Notes: generated by a model not told the origin, from the sequence alone. DNA of 64,000 nt from Clostridiales bacterium UBA1316 (GCA_002307055.1 DBTM01000043.1:25314-89313); one strand, 5' to 3'; positions 53,552 through 63,376 are shown, counted from the first letter of the stretch. Numbers and translations are program-made.

Positions 53552-54487
53552 TTATGCTTTGCCGTTGCTTCCCAGGACGTTAACGATTTTGTTTTTGACG
53601 AGCTCTCTGATATTGTCGCGGCCGGGGGCAAGATACTGGCGGGGGTCGAAGTGGGAGGGGTTTTCGGCCATATGCTGGCGGATGCCGGCGGTCATAGCAA
53701 GGCGCAGGTCGGAATCGATGTTGATTTTGCAGACGGCGCTTCTGGCGGCTTGGCGGAGCATCTCTTCCGGAATGCCGATAGCATCGGGCATATTGCCGCC
53801 GTTTGTGTTGATAATGGCGACAAGCGCCGGAATGACGGAGGACGCGCCGTGCAGGACGATCGGGAAGCCGGGCAGACGCCTGCTGACCTCCTCGAGGATG
53901 TCAAACCGGAGCTTCGGCTTTTGACCCGGTTTGAATTTATAAGCGCCGTGGCTTGTGCCGATGGCAATTGCCAGAGAATCCACACCCGTTTTAGTCACGA
54001 ACTCTTCGACCTCATCAGGCTGCGTATAGCTTGAGTTTTCATCCGATACATTGACCTCGTCCTCAATACCGGCCAGCTTCCCAAGCTCACCCTCGACAAC
54101 GACGCCCCTGTCGTGCGCGTATTTGACGACCTCACGCGATAAACGGATGTTTTCTTCAAAAGGATATTTAGAACCGTCGAACATGACGGAGGTAAACCCG
54201 CCGTCGATGCAGGACTTGCAGACCTCGAAGCTCTCGCCGTGGTCGAGATGAATGCAGATGGGCAGCCCTGTGTCGGCTTCCGCCGCTTCAACGAGCTTCA
54301 TCAGATAGACATGCTTGGCGTATTTCCTCGCTCCGGCGGAAACCTGAAGAATCAGCGGTGCGTTTACTTCCTTCGCTGCCTCCGTAATCCCCTGTATAAT
54401 CTCCATGTTATTCACGTTAAAAGCGCCTATAGCGTATCCGCCGGCATAAGCTTTTTTAAACATTTCCGTAGATGTGACAATCGGCAT
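53552..54487 (-). CDS. fba: Class II fructose-bisphosphate aldolase
   Basis: The 311-residue zinc aldolase has the HLDHGESFE metal motif (about residues 80-88), SVMFDGSKYPFEENI, and later GTSHGAYKF and LHGASSV with the zinc and phosphate ligands. It splits fructose-1,6-bisphosphate in glycolysis. The ATG at 54487 follows AAAGGAG; the frame extends to 54541 with no site. It is divergent from the PPi-dependent phosphofructokinase gene, which supplies its substrate. Confidence 0.96.
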   Translation of the reverse strand: MPIVTSTEMFKKAYAGGYAIGAFNVNNMEIIQGITEAAKEVNAPLILQVSAGARKYAKHVYLMKLVEAAEADTGLPICIHLDHGESFEVCKSCIDGGFTSVMFDGSKYPFEENIRLSREVVKYAHDRGVVVEGELGKLAGIEDEVNVSDENSSYTQPDEVEEFVTKTGVDSLAIAIGTSHGAYKFKPGQKPKLRFDILEEVSRRLPGFPIVLHGASSVIPALVAIINTNGGNMPDAIGIPEEMLRQAARSAVCKINIDSDLRLAMTAGIRQHMAENPSHFDPRQYLAPGRDNIRELVKNKIVNVLGSNGKA

Positions 54488-54542
54488 AATGAAATCTCCT
54501 TTATTGAACATAGTAATGCTGTTAATATGCGTCCATTGCATT

Positions 54543-54570
54543 ATTTTACCACAATATCATTTGAATTCAA
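54543..54570 (-). promoter_or_regulatory. Promoter of fba
   Basis: On the minus strand TTGAAT (54570-54565), 16 bases, TAAAAT (54548-54543). Confidence 0.6.
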
Positions 54571-54593
54571 GACAAATGGTGTATATTTTCAAT

Positions 54594-54622
54594 TTGATTT
54601 TACGCATTTACTGTGTTATTAT
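54594..54622 (+). promoter_or_regulatory. Promoter of the phosphofructokinase gene
   Basis: TTGATT (54594-54599), a 17-base spacer and TATTAT (54617-54622) stand 36 bases before the ATG. Confidence 0.6.
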
Positions 54623-54657
54623 GCTTATCACAATAAGCTATTCTCAGGAGGGATTTT

Positions 54658-55899
54658 ATGGCAGACAGATTAATCGGCGCCTGCGTTTTTGCGCAATCAG
54701 GCGGACCGACAGCCGTTATCAACGCCAGCGCTTACGGTGTTATCAAGGCGGCGCTCGCCGCACCGGAAATCACAAACGTTTACGGCGCCGCGCACGGTAT
54801 CACCGGAATTCTAAAGGATGTCCTGTATGACATGGGCCAGGAGGACGCTTTCGAGCTTGAACTCCTGCTGAATACGCCGTCTTCGGAGCTTGGGTCCTGC
54901 AGATATAAAATTGCCGACCCGAACAAGGACGATAAGGATTATCAGCGTATTCTCGAAATTTTCAGAAAATACAATATCAGGTATTTCTTTTACAACGGCG
55001 GGAATGACTCGATGGACACCTGCAACAAGGTCAGTCAGTTCCTGACAAAGTCCGGTTACGAATGCCGGGTAATCGGTATTCCGAAGACGATTGACAACGA
55101 CCTCGTCGGTACCGATCACTGCCCGGGCTACGGCAGTGCCGCGAAATACATAGCGACTTCTGTTGCCGAGGTCTGCAAGGATACCTGCGTCTATGACGTT
55201 GGGACAATCACTGTCGTCGAGATCATGGGCCGCCACGCGGGCTGGCTTGCAGGCGCATCCGCGCTTGCGGCGATTTCCTGCGCGCCCCCCGATCTGGTCT
55301 ACCTGCCTGAGGTCGACTTTGACATTGAGCAGTTCATCTGCGATGTTTCAAGAATATACGGTCATAAAAACAATTGCCTGATCGGCGTTTCCGAGGGCAT
55401 TCACTATTCCGACGGCACCTTCGTCTCCGAAGCGAAAGTTTCTAATACCGACGGCTTCGGGCATGTCCAGCTCGGCGGTCTGGCTGCGACACTGGCCGGT
55501 CTCATTAAGCTGCATACCGGCTCAAAGGTCCGCGGGATTGAGCTCAGCCTTCTCCAGCGCTGCGGCGCGCATCTGGCCTCGCAGACAGACATTGACGAGG
55601 CGTGCCTCGCCGGCAAATACGCCGTAGAAAACGCTGTCGCGGGCGAATCCGGAAAAATGGTGGCATTTGAACGTGATCCCGCGAGCCGCAGCTATGTTTG
55701 CAGGCTGCTCCTTCAGCCGCTTAGCATCGTCGCCAACGCTGAAAAAAAGGTGCCGCGCGATTGGATCAACGCCGAGGGCAACAATGTCACCTCTGAATTT
55801 TTTGACTACGCGCTGCCGCTCATCCAAGGCGAGAACAAGCGCATTCTCGATAACGGCCTGCCGCGCTTCGCACGGCTGAAAAAAATACCTGCTCAATAG
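54658..55899 (+). CDS. pfp: Pyrophosphate-dependent 6-phosphofructokinase
   Basis: The 413-residue protein belongs to the PFK superfamily. Two features point to PPi, not ATP, as phosphate donor: GGNDSMDT (about residues 115-122), where an Asp replaces the Gly of the ATP-type GGDGS, and PKTIDND, where a Lys stands in the place of Gly. It catalyses fructose-6-phosphate to fructose-1,6-bisphosphate, reversibly. The ATG follows AGGAGGG. It is divergent from fba. Confidence 0.93.
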   Translation: MADRLIGACVFAQSGGPTAVINASAYGVIKAALAAPEITNVYGAAHGITGILKDVLYDMGQEDAFELELLLNTPSSELGSCRYKIADPNKDDKDYQRILEIFRKYNIRYFFYNGGNDSMDTCNKVSQFLTKSGYECRVIGIPKTIDNDLVGTDHCPGYGSAAKYIATSVAEVCKDTCVYDVGTITVVEIMGRHAGWLAGASALAAISCAPPDLVYLPEVDFDIEQFICDVSRIYGHKNNCLIGVSEGIHYSDGTFVSEAKVSNTDGFGHVQLGGLAATLAGLIKLHTGSKVRGIELSLLQRCGAHLASQTDIDEACLAGKYAVENAVAGESGKMVAFERDPASRSYVCRLLLQPLSIVANAEKKVPRDWINAEGNNVTSEFFDYALPLIQGENKRILDNGLPRFARLKKIPAQ

Positions 55900-55988
55900 G
55901 ACGGCATATTCTTATACTCATAGGCAGGACGCCTTTATTATAAGCATTATGCCTCTGGTGTAATGCCATATTGAATTGGAGGGTATTT

Positions 55989-56777
55989 ATGTTCATCACA
56001 TCAATGGAAAACGCCTATTCGCTCAAGGGTAAAAACGCGATTGTCACCGGCGGCAACAAGGGTATCGGTCTTGGAATCGCAACGGCACTCGCCCATCAGG
56101 GTGCCAATGTCGCCATCTTCGCCAGAGACGAAGCGAGCGCCAAAGAGGTCATTAAGGATTTCAGCGCAAAATACGAAGGAAAATTTTCTTTCTATAAAAC
56201 AGATATCTCCAATATGCAGAATTGCAAAGACTCCGTTGCCAAGTGCATCGCCGACTATAAAACAATTGACGTTCTTGTCAACAACGCCGGTATCGGCACG
56301 GGCGGCAGCCTTCTGGACATGGACGAGAACATGACCTCCTGGTTTGAATGCTTCGATGTCGATCTGCACGGCGCGGTCAGGATGTGTTATCTCGTCGGCA
56401 AGCATATGCGCGATACCGAAAAGGGCGGCCACATCATCAACATTACCTCCAACGCCGGTGAAATCATCAACACCCCCTTCCTGACGGCATATGCCGCGGC
56501 AAAAGCGGCGCTCAATCACTTTACCAGATGTCTGGCGGCTGAGGTTGCCCCCTTCGGCATCCGCGTCAATGCCATCGCTCCGGGCTTCACGAAGTCTAAT
56601 TTCACAAAAGGAATACCGGAAGAGTTTGTTAAGGTCATCGCCGCAACCGTCCCGATCAACCGTTTCGCCGAAGCTGTCGAAATCGGCGCCCTCGCGGCGT
56701 ACCTTGCCAGTGACGCCAGCGACGCCATGACCGGTGCCGTCCTCACCATCGACGGCGGATACTCCCTGCAGCACTAA
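55989..56777 (+). CDS. Short-chain dehydrogenase/reductase
   Basis: The 262-residue protein is a classical SDR: TGGNKGIGLG (about residues 20-29) binds NAD(P), NNAG follows near 100, and the catalytic Ser-Tyr-Lys sits in AYAAAKAAL (about 169-177). It looks like a gluconate/3-oxoacyl reductase type enzyme, but the substrate cannot be told. The ATG at 55989 follows GGAGGG. It stands after pfp with about 90 bases between. Confidence 0.9.
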   Translation: MFITSMENAYSLKGKNAIVTGGNKGIGLGIATALAHQGANVAIFARDEASAKEVIKDFSAKYEGKFSFYKTDISNMQNCKDSVAKCIADYKTIDVLVNNAGIGTGGSLLDMDENMTSWFECFDVDLHGAVRMCYLVGKHMRDTEKGGHIINITSNAGEIINTPFLTAYAAAKAALNHFTRCLAAEVAPFGIRVNAIAPGFTKSNFTKGIPEEFVKVIAATVPINRFAEAVEIGALAAYLASDASDAMTGAVLTIDGGYSLQH

Positions 56778-56799
56778 GCTCTCCACATCCTTACATATC

Positions 56800-56829
56800 A
56801 AGCAGCCGGTGAGAATAACTCACCGGCTT
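56800..56829. terminator. Hairpin between SDR and VOC genes
   Basis: AAGC-A-GCCGGTGAG (56800-56813) pairs with CTCACCGGCTT (56819-56829) with one bulged base and a 5-base loop. It lies between convergent genes. T runs are absent, so the terminator call is moderate. Confidence 0.6.
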
Positions 56830-56841
56830 GCGTGATTTCAG

Positions 56842-57255
56842 TTACTTTTCAAGTGTCAGCATCCAATTAACCCCAAATTTATCCGTCAGATACCCGTAGC
56901 ACTTCGTCCAAAAGGTCTCCTGCAGCGCCATGATAACCGTTCCGCCAGCTTCGAGCTTGCCGTACACCGCTTTGAGTTCGTCAACATCCTTAAAACTGAT
57001 TACGATACTTGTGTTATTTCCTATAATTGCCGGTCTGTCTGGCGGCACATCCGAAAACATCAGCATCGTCCCCTGAATATGCAGCACAGCGTTCAAGATG
57101 CGCCCCTGCAATTCATCAGGCATAACCGTACTGTCATTTGACGGTAAGTCACCAAACAGCATCATCACAGGTTTTTCGGTTTTAAAAACCATCGCATAGT
57201 ATTCAACCGCCTCACGGCAGTTTCCATTATAATTGATATATATTGTAACCGACAT
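56842..57255 (-). CDS. VOC family (glyoxalase/PhnB-like) protein
   Basis: The 137-residue protein has the PhnB-type VOC layout: YINYNGNCREAVEYYAMVF at the N-terminus, a middle strand with MLMFSDVPP and the closing FGVNWML. Such proteins bind a metal and small ligands; the function here is unknown. The ATG follows GGGAG. It is a single gene between the SDR terminator and the XRE regulator. Confidence 0.88.
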   Translation of the reverse strand: MSVTIYINYNGNCREAVEYYAMVFKTEKPVMMLFGDLPSNDSTVMPDELQGRILNAVLHIQGTMLMFSDVPPDRPAIIGNNTSIVISFKDVDELKAVYGKLEAGGTVIMALQETFWTKCYGYLTDKFGVNWMLTLEK

Positions 57256-57374
57256 AACAGCACTCCCTATTTTTCACGAAACTATACGAGTCACAGTATT
57301 CCTTGATTCCGGCGGCGCTATTACAGTGACGCGAAAAATAGTGTATATGAGAATTTAGAAACAATTTATTTGAT

Positions 57375-58574
57375 CTATAAAGTCTCAATACCGAGGAAAT
57401 TGACGACAGGCGGATAACTATTATTTGCATAGCTTTTCAGTAATTCAAGCGTTTCAATATAGACCGGTTCTGATTCAAGACCGTTATAATATCCGTTTTC
57501 AACGTAGCCGTGAAGCAAAACATAGGCACTGCTTTTTTCGGCGTAAGCTTTGGCATCCTTCAAGCAATGAAGATCACATCCGATAGCTAAATTCCGCTGA
57601 ACCAAGTTTACTGTAAAAACAGCCTGATTACCGTCGATATAGGGCATGCATTCAACAGCGCGTTTGAAATACTCCGCAGACCTTTTACTATTACCGGCTT
57701 CAAGTAGTGTTCTTGCCGCGCGCTGATGCAGGCACATATAGGTCCAAGCCGAAAGCTTCGACGTCTGTCCATCCTTTTTGTCCTGTTGGGCATATATAGC
57801 ATCCCAGATAGTAATATCACGCTGGCATTCCTCAAACGAGTATTCATACACTGCTGCTGATTTATCGTCATCAGCATAAAACATATGGTTGACAAATGCT
57901 GCTGTTACAGTTGTAAGTGCCGGTAAGTATAAGAGAGAATACATTAGACGCGCTGTACCCTTGAATGCATACTGCGCCATGAATTCCTGAGCCATTGCGA
58001 AGCTTGGCAGACCTAAGGTTAGGGTTAAGGCTTCCTCCCGCCGGTTTACAGAACATAACATAGTAATAAGTATGCCCTTTGCCGAAAGGCGTATAACGTC
58101 GTTTTCGTCACTTCCTCCCTTGCAGTCCCTCAGGATGCGCTGGCACAGAGCGATAGGTTCATCATAATCATGGTTGTATTCACCTTCGTTTGGAGAAGCA
58201 GCTGTACCGCTGGAAAAGGGGTTGAGAAGTGACGCCAATTGGAGAGCGAGCTGATGATTCTGCGGGTATAGCGCCAAGCCCCGCCGTGCTTCTGCGGTAC
58301 TCTCCTCGTGTTTTCCCGCTATGAGCAGAGATGCGACTTTTGCGCTGATTGACGCCTGTTCCTGTTCTGACTTGTCATAACACAGCAATTCGTCGATTGT
58401 GATATTGAAAAAAGATGCGAGGGACGGCAGGATCTCTAAATCAGGATAGCAGGATTCCGACTCCCAGCGCGAAACAGCCTGCGCGGTGACGCCCAGATAC
58501 TCGGCAAGACGGTCTTGCGTGACATCGTTTTTTTTGCGAAGCTGCTTAATCTTTTCACCAATTTTAATTGTCAT
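57375..58574 (-). CDS. XRE-family regulator with long helical C-terminal region
   Basis: The 399-residue protein has an N-terminal helix-turn-helix of Cro/CI type (about residues 5-60, RLAEYLGVTAQAVSRWE) and then about 330 mainly helical residues, probably TPR-like. Such proteins can be peptide- or stress-responsive regulators. The ATG at 58574 is chosen as the first Met at the start of the helix-turn-helix; an open frame runs back to 58652. No target site is visible. Confidence 0.87.
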   Translation of the reverse strand: MTIKIGEKIKQLRKKNDVTQDRLAEYLGVTAQAVSRWESESCYPDLEILPSLASFFNITIDELLCYDKSEQEQASISAKVASLLIAGKHEESTAEARRGLALYPQNHQLALQLASLLNPFSSGTAASPNEGEYNHDYDEPIALCQRILRDCKGGSDENDVIRLSAKGILITMLCSVNRREEALTLTLGLPSFAMAQEFMAQYAFKGTARLMYSLLYLPALTTVTAAFVNHMFYADDDKSAAVYEYSFEECQRDITIWDAIYAQQDKKDGQTSKLSAWTYMCLHQRAARTLLEAGNSKRSAEYFKRAVECMPYIDGNQAVFTVNLVQRNLAIGCDLHCLKDAKAYAEKSSAYVLLHGYVENGYYNGLESEPVYIETLELLKSYANNSYPPVVNFLGIETL

Positions 58575-58725
58575 ATTCCAGCCAAACCTTTCAATATTTT
58601 GCAAGCTTGTGACTTGAGTATACTGTGTTGCTTTCGCGAAGGCAATTATCAATCAATTGTTTTTAATTCAATCAGTGGTTAACTTTTAGCAGCATGTTAG
58701 AGCAGTAATTCCTGCCAGTACGAAA

Positions 58726-58755
58726 AAGTCTTGCAGTTTTTCAACTGCAAGACTT
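58726..58755 (-). terminator. Terminator after the zinc-ribbon membrane protein gene
   Basis: A perfect 13-bp stem, AAGTCTTGCAGTT (58726-58738) with 58743-58755, is followed by TTTTTCG on the minus strand. Confidence 0.85.
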
Positions 58756-58786
58756 GAATTTCTATATGTATGCGCTTTGATAATTG

Positions 58787-59098
58787 CTACAGAACCTGGT
58801 ACGGCGCGTTTGTGTCAAAATCAATTGGTTCTTTTGATCCGATTTTGCTCTCTTGTTTTTCATAGGTCGTCGTGACGCTGCCGGTATTTCGCCTGTACAA
58901 ATTATTCCTGAAACGCATATTCGAAATTTGCAAAAAAATAAGGGTGCCGACGATGAGGGCAACTATGATGATACCAATTATTAAGCAGCCCTTGTTTTTT
59001 TTGTTTTTGTCAACTAATTTGTCACTCTCACAATACGGACATTCTTCACTGGAATAGTGCCTTCCACATTTCGGACAATCTCTACCCGAATTATCCAT
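58787..59098 (-). CDS. Small membrane protein with zinc ribbon
   Basis: The 103-residue protein has two CxxC pairs (CPKC and CPYC, about residues 8-25) that form a zinc ribbon, then a single membrane helix (about 38-58) and a short outer tail. The ATG at 59098 follows GAGGTG. Function unknown. Confidence 0.78.
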   Translation of the reverse strand: MDNSGRDCPKCGRHYSSEECPYCESDKLVDKNKKNKGCLIIGIIIVALIVGTLIFLQISNMRFRNNLYRRNTGSVTTTYEKQESKIGSKEPIDFDTNAPYQVL

Positions 59099-59283
59099 CT
59101 TAAACACCTCAACAAATGCTATTATTTATTTTACTAAGATATCACAACAATTTCCATAATACAATATAGAATATTAATAAATTCTATGCTGCTCCAGTTT
59201 ACATTTTGTCGATTTTTCTTGACCGTTTTCATCGCGCTCATCGGCAGCGGATAAATGCCAGACAGCTATAAGCAGCATATTGA

Positions 59284-59469
59284 TCAGGCCGATTTTCTGA
59301 CGACGTTAAAATTATTTGAATTACATCGGGGGCATTTCCCAGGTAAATGAATGCCTGTAAAATTGTATTTTGAGCATTGCTGCAAAGAGCTCCCTTTATA
59401 TATTAAATACCTCTCATCATCAATCTCAATGAAGTTAATGTCTACATTTTCGTCGATAGGCGCGTCCAT
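59284..59469 (-). CDS. Short zinc-ribbon protein, possibly the end of a broken gene
   Basis: The 61-residue frame ends with CPRC then NSNNF, a half zinc ribbon, preceded by acidic sequence. The frame is open upstream for about 20 codons (VAEILLPDALQTIIG) to a TAA, with no start codon there and no ribosome site for the ATG at 59469. It may be the C-terminal part of a truncated gene. Low confidence that it is expressed. Confidence 0.4.
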   Translation of the reverse strand: MDAPIDENVDINFIEIDDERYLIYKGSSLQQCSKYNFTGIHLPGKCPRCNSNNFNVVRKSA

Positions 59470-59550
59470 CCCAATAATTGTTTGAAGCGCATCCGGTAAG
59501 AGTATTTCAGCAACCGGCCCGACTATTGGATTACCTTAGGATACTCCAGT

Positions 59551-60273
59551 CTAAATCGGTAGTATTTTTATTAAGAAACTGCCTTCAATGAGGCTGAGCG
59601 TATTGGCGATAAATGCGAACAGAACTGTGTGCGGTTTTGATTGTTCGTTAATAAATACAGGCATGATAAGCATTTCAGATAAAAACACAGGAATTTCAGC
59701 CAAAAGCAAGGAATAAAGCACGTATGGCGACGAATTGCCGCTACTGCTCAGAAGAATACTTAACAAACCCTGTGTGGTTATATTAACCAGAAGAAAAACA
59801 AACCAGCTTCTTCTTGTCCTATAGCCGAACAGCCAGAACAAGGCGCCTTCAATTATAAGCGTCATTACCAATCTGACCGCAACCATCAGCGCAGAGTGTA
59901 AGGGTGCTGTGCCTGGCGTCAATTCTTGCTTTGATAAGTTAAGAGTAAAAACAGAGCAGTAATGGGTGAGCGGCTGGCTGGTTTGGCAAGTAAAGCTCTT
60001 TCCGTCTGCGGTGACCTTCAAATTATATATCCCGTCAGTCTTAAAATTATGATAGGAAATATAGTAACCTTCCCAGGCAACACGCCGAAATGTGGCCTCT
60101 TTTCGGCCACTGTCATTCGTTATTTCTATTTTCAAATCATCAGGCGGATTACTAACAACAATCACTAATGCGGGTGGTTCAGCAGAATTCGCCGAAGCTG
60201 AAATGGGTAAAACAGAAAAGAGCAGAAGACATAATAAATTTAAGGTCAAAATCCGCTTTACCGAACGCTTCAA
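59551..60273 (-). CDS. Predicted membrane protein with signal peptide
   Basis: The protein of about 240 residues has an N-terminal signal (about residues 8-28, ending SASA), an extracellular beta-rich domain (about 35-115) and four or five membrane helices after residue 125. I do not recognise a family with a known role. The start is taken as TTG 60273, six bases after GAGGTG; a GTG at 60282 would add three residues. Confidence 0.72.
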   Translation of the reverse strand: MKRSVKRILTLNLLCLLLFSVLPISASANSAEPPALVIVVSNPPDDLKIEITNDSGRKEATFRRVAWEGYYISYHNFKTDGIYNLKVTADGKSFTCQTSQPLTHYCSVFTLNLSKQELTPGTAPLHSALMVAVRLVMTLIIEGALFWLFGYRTRRSWFVFLLVNITTQGLLSILLSSSGNSSPYVLYSLLLAEIPVFLSEMLIMPVFINEQSKPHTVLFAFIANTLSLIEGSFLIKILPI

Positions 60274-60345
60274 TGCCGACACCTCATTTCCATTTCATAT
60301 TCTATCACGAATATATTAACATAGCAAAAAATGCGATATGGCAAA

Positions 60346-60372
60346 GCCCCGTAATTTTAGCGATTACAGGGC
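60346..60372 (-). terminator. Terminator after the chemoreceptor gene
   Basis: A 10-bp stem with one G-U pair, GCCCCGTAAT (60346-60355) with ATTACAGGGC (60363-60372), lies 55 bases past the stop. On the minus strand TTTGCCATATCGCATTTTTT follows. Confidence 0.7.
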
Positions 60373-60426
60373 GCTATTGGTCCGAGTGCGAAAATTGAAA
60401 TTTGGGATTCGTTGAGCGTTTCAGGC

Positions 60427-61791
60427 TTAGTATTTACCGAAATCTCCGCCGAGCGATATCTGTGTCTTTGCCGAAGCCGTTAAAGACGGTTTCACGGATG
60501 AGACGGCGCTTGTTCTCTGCTTTATCTTGAAGGTACCGACAATTTGCTTGAGCTGGTCGGCTTGACTGGCTAATTCCTCGCTTGCGGCGGCGCTTTCTTC
60601 CGAGGTGGCCGCGTTGTTCTGAACAACCTGAGAAACCTGTAAAATTCCCTGGTTAAGCTGCTCAAGGTTCATCGCTTGCTCCTTAGAAGCAATGGCAATA
60701 GATCCGACCAGCTCCGTGGCGTCTGAGACTCCGGTAACGATTTTTTTAAGAGCCGAAGCTGTATCATTTGCAATCTTGATGCCTGCTCCAACATTCTTAA
60801 TAGAGTCCTCTATCATGTCGGTCGTCTCTTTTGCCGCGTTGGCAGACTTGGCTGCGAGCGTTCTGACTTCTTCGGCGACGACCGCAAAGCCCTTACCGTG
60901 CTGACCGGCTCTGGCGGCTTCAACAGCCGCGTTGAGCGCGAGAATATTTGTCTGGAATGCGATATCGTCGATGACCTTAATAATTTTGTTGATGCTGCCG
61001 CTTGAACTGTTGATCATTTCCATCGCTTTGAGCAGATCGTTCATTTGTGTATTGCCCTTTTCAGCGTCTGATTGCGCATTAAGCGCAAGCTGACTGGCTT
61101 TTTCGGCATTTTGCGCGTTATGTGCTGTTTGCGCTGCTATCTGTTCAAAGGAAGCCGTCAGCTGCTGAACAGAACTCGCTTGCTCTGTTGCGCCTTGAGA
61201 GAGCGTTGCGCTGGAGTGTGCTACAAGGCTCGCACTTGAATCCACCTGCTCGGCTGATGATAACAATATCCCCATGAGATCGTTGAAGTTATTGGCAACT
61301 CTTGAGAGTACAATGCCCAGCGCGTCTCTGTCTGACCTGAGTGTTATTTCTGTTGTCAGATCACGTTCTTCGAGTTTTTTCGTTTCCTCCACTTGCTTCT
61401 TTGTTCCTCCCATGAGGTTGCTGAACGCCAGAGCAAGCGCACCTATTTCGTCCTTACGGAATTTAAACTCATAATCTTCTTTGATGAGGAACGATTCCAG
61501 ATTCACATCTCCTTTAGCAAGCATATCAGCGACCGTAGCGATTCTGCCGATTGGATAACTGAGCTGCCTCGAAATCCAGAAACCGAGCATTAGCGATACG
61601 CCAAGCCCGATAACGGTCGCTATGATCAGTACGGTGAGCGACCCGGCAGAGCTTTGACCGGCAGTGCCGGATGAGTCGGTGACAACGCCGACGATACCAA
61701 TAATTCCGGTAACAACGTTAACGGCTGAACCGATCAAAAATCCAAAAATGATTTTATAAGCTATTTTAAGATTACCGAACCACTTTAACAT
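60427..61791 (-). CDS. Methyl-accepting chemotaxis protein without periplasmic sensor domain
   Basis: The 454-residue protein has two membrane helices (about residues 12-40 and 52-72) joined by an outer loop of only about 15 residues, a HAMP domain, and the long signalling coiled coil with the conserved hairpin tip ([22 protein letters not shown], written here as the usual MCP tip, about residues 275-300). The ATG at 61791 follows GGAG. With almost no outer domain it must sense something in the membrane or cytoplasm. The cheW beside it is broken. Confidence 0.92.
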   Translation of the reverse strand: MLKWFGNLKIAYKIIFGFLIGSAVNVVTGIIGIVGVVTDSSGTAGQSSAGSLTVLIIATVIGLGVSLMLGFWISRQLSYPIGRIATVADMLAKGDVNLESFLIKEDYEFKFRKDEIGALALAFSNLMGGTKKQVEETKKLEERDLTTEITLRSDRDALGIVLSRVANNFNDLMGILLSSAEQVDSSASLVAHSSATLSQGATEQASSVQQLTASFEQIAAQTAHNAQNAEKASQLALNAQSDAEKGNTQMNDLLKAMEMINSSSGSINKIIKVIDDIAFQTNILALNAAVEAARAGQHGKGFAVVAEEVRTLAAKSANAAKETTDMIEDSIKNVGAGIKIANDTASALKKIVTGVSDATELVGSIAIASKEQAMNLEQLNQGILQVSQVVQNNAATSEESAAASEELASQADQLKQIVGTFKIKQRTSAVSSVKPSLTASAKTQISLGGDFGKY

Positions 61792-61834
61792 AATAAATAT
61801 CTCCATCTCTAAAATTTATATAATTTAAAATACT

Positions 61835-62255
61835 CTATAATAACTCACTTATTGACGTAAAATCATCGTCCGAGAATAACTTTTTGCAATTAAGCATCAG
61901 CACAACGTCATTACCGACCTTGCCGAAACTTTTGACGTACCTATTCGACAGACCAAAGCTGTCAGGCGGAAGCTCCACGATGTTCTCTTCTTGCAGCGTA
62001 AAGACTTCTGATACACTGTCTACAATCAAACCAATTGTTATTCCGTAAAATCAACGACTATGACGCATGTTCTGTCGTCATACTCCCTTTTATGAATTCG
62101 GGCATCTCAGGCATTTGAGTTATCAACTGAATACCAGCAATTTCTGTAACATATCTGATTTGTATTCCATAGGTCTCTTTTCCTACAAGGAACGCCAGGA
62201 ACTTTCCAGTTAAATTATCATCTTCAGCATCTGCTGTGACCGCGTCAACATCCAT
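61835..62255 (-). pseudogene. cheW: cheW pseudogene with internal deletion and frameshift
   Basis: The N-terminal part (KFLAFLVGKETYGIQI then PEMPEFIKG, about 60 residues) and C-terminal part (IGLIVDSVSEVF to the end) are both clear CheW. Between them about 20 codons are missing after FIKG, so the frame changes, and a second one-base loss follows VVDFTE. The ribosome site AAGGGGA and ATG 62255 remain. It would have coupled the chemoreceptor downstream to CheA. It cannot yield full CheW. Confidence 0.88.
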
Positions 62256-62345
62256 CACTAAATCAATCCCCTTTCTTATTCTGAGTTGATTTGTTATCTA
62301 TATATGTTTATCGTTATTAGCTAAATTGGCTGAAATATAAAAATT

Positions 62346-62389
62346 ACGCACTTCCGATAGGAATTTCCTATCGGAAGTGCGTTTTCTTT
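62346..62389 (+). terminator. Perfect 17-bp hairpin with T run upstream of the LysR gene
   Basis: ACGCACTTCCGATAGGA (62346-62362) pairs perfectly with 62366-62382, with a 3-base loop, then TTTCTTT follows. It has the form of a terminator, but no plus-strand gene lies upstream. It may be an attenuator in the LysR leader or a protein site. Confidence 0.7.
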
Positions 62390-62423
62390 ACGTTTTCTGT
62401 TATACTATTTTAGAGGTAACGAT

Positions 62424-63350
62424 ATGAATTTGAATATTTTAAAATATGTTATCGCTGTATCTGAAGAAAAGAGCATAACAAAAGCTTCTCAAAAATTGTA
62501 TGTCGCACAGCCTTCTCTAAGCCAAAGTTTACGCGCGTTAGAAGAGGATTTGGGTACATTGCTTTTTGACCGCAGCAAATCGCCCCTCCAGCCTACCGCT
62601 GCGGGTGAAATTTATATTAATTGGGCGAGGGATGTGCTGATATCCGAACAAATTATGAGAAACAAACTGTCAGATATATTATCAAATCGGCAAAATAAGC
62701 TTATAATTGGATTAACACCGCAAAGGAACAAGAGCATAATACCAACTGTTCTACACGAATTCTATGCCGCGACAACAGATTGTTCGATCATTTTGAAGGA
62801 GCGTGTTTCGGCAGAATTAGAAGCTTTAATGGAACAAAACAGCATCGACCTGCTGATAGACCAGCCAAATGCCGATATCGCGCGTTATGAAAGCGTTCCG
62901 ATACTTAATGAAACTGTTTTAATCACCGCACCGGAATCATATGTGTTTAAAATTATCCGACCAGGCAAATATCCGACCATCAGTATAAAAGAGTTAGCGA
63001 ACAAACCGTTTATTCTTCTGTCCGGAAATAAATACATTGAAGACACCTTCCGCGAATTGTTCAGGCACATGGGACAGTCACCTTCTATCGTTTTGGAATG
63101 CCTAAGTCCTCAGGTTGCGCATACCATGGTTTCACTCAATACGGGTATTACCCTTATTCCGGAATATAATATAGTCAACAGCGCACTCTCAAATGTTCGA
63201 TATTACACATTAGATGAGTATCCTTTATCCCGCATCGTAGCTGTTACTTATCGGAAAGATCGGCCTCTGGCGGAAGAAGCGGCCGTGTTAATTTCTATCT
63301 TACAAGAACAATGCGCTGCGGCGGTCTATTCGGATAATAAGAACGGATAA
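62424..63350 (+). CDS. LysR-family transcriptional regulator
   Basis: The 308-residue protein has the LysR winged helix-turn-helix at the N-terminus (ITKASQKLYVAQPSLSQSLRALE cut short here; about residues 16-40) and a periplasmic-binding-protein-like effector domain (about 90-295). The ATG follows AGAGGTAA. It stands alone with a hairpin upstream and a terminator downstream; the target genes are unknown. A TATACT box is at 62401-62406. Confidence 0.93.
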   Translation: MNLNILKYVIAVSEEKSITKASQKLYVAQPSLSQSLRALEEDLGTLLFDRSKSPLQPTAAGEIYINWARDVLISEQIMRNKLSDILSNRQNKLIIGLTPQRNKSIIPTVLHEFYAATTDCSIILKERVSAELEALMEQNSIDLLIDQPNADIARYESVPILNETVLITAPESYVFKIIRPGKYPTISIKELANKPFILLSGNKYIEDTFRELFRHMGQSPSIVLECLSPQVAHTMVSLNTGITLIPEYNIVNSALSNVRYYTLDEYPLSRIVAVTYRKDRPLAEEAAVLISILQEQCAAAVYSDNKNG

Positions 63351-63376
63351 TAAGCGCGCGCATCGTATTAAAATCG

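Noticed and set aside
56001..56801. 266-codon antisense frame opposite the SDR gene
   Set aside because: The SDR frame has all catalytic motifs and a ribosome site; the antisense frame has none.
61835..62255. Programmed frameshift in cheW
   Set aside because: About 20 core codons are deleted as well as the one-base loss, so no shift could restore a full CheW.
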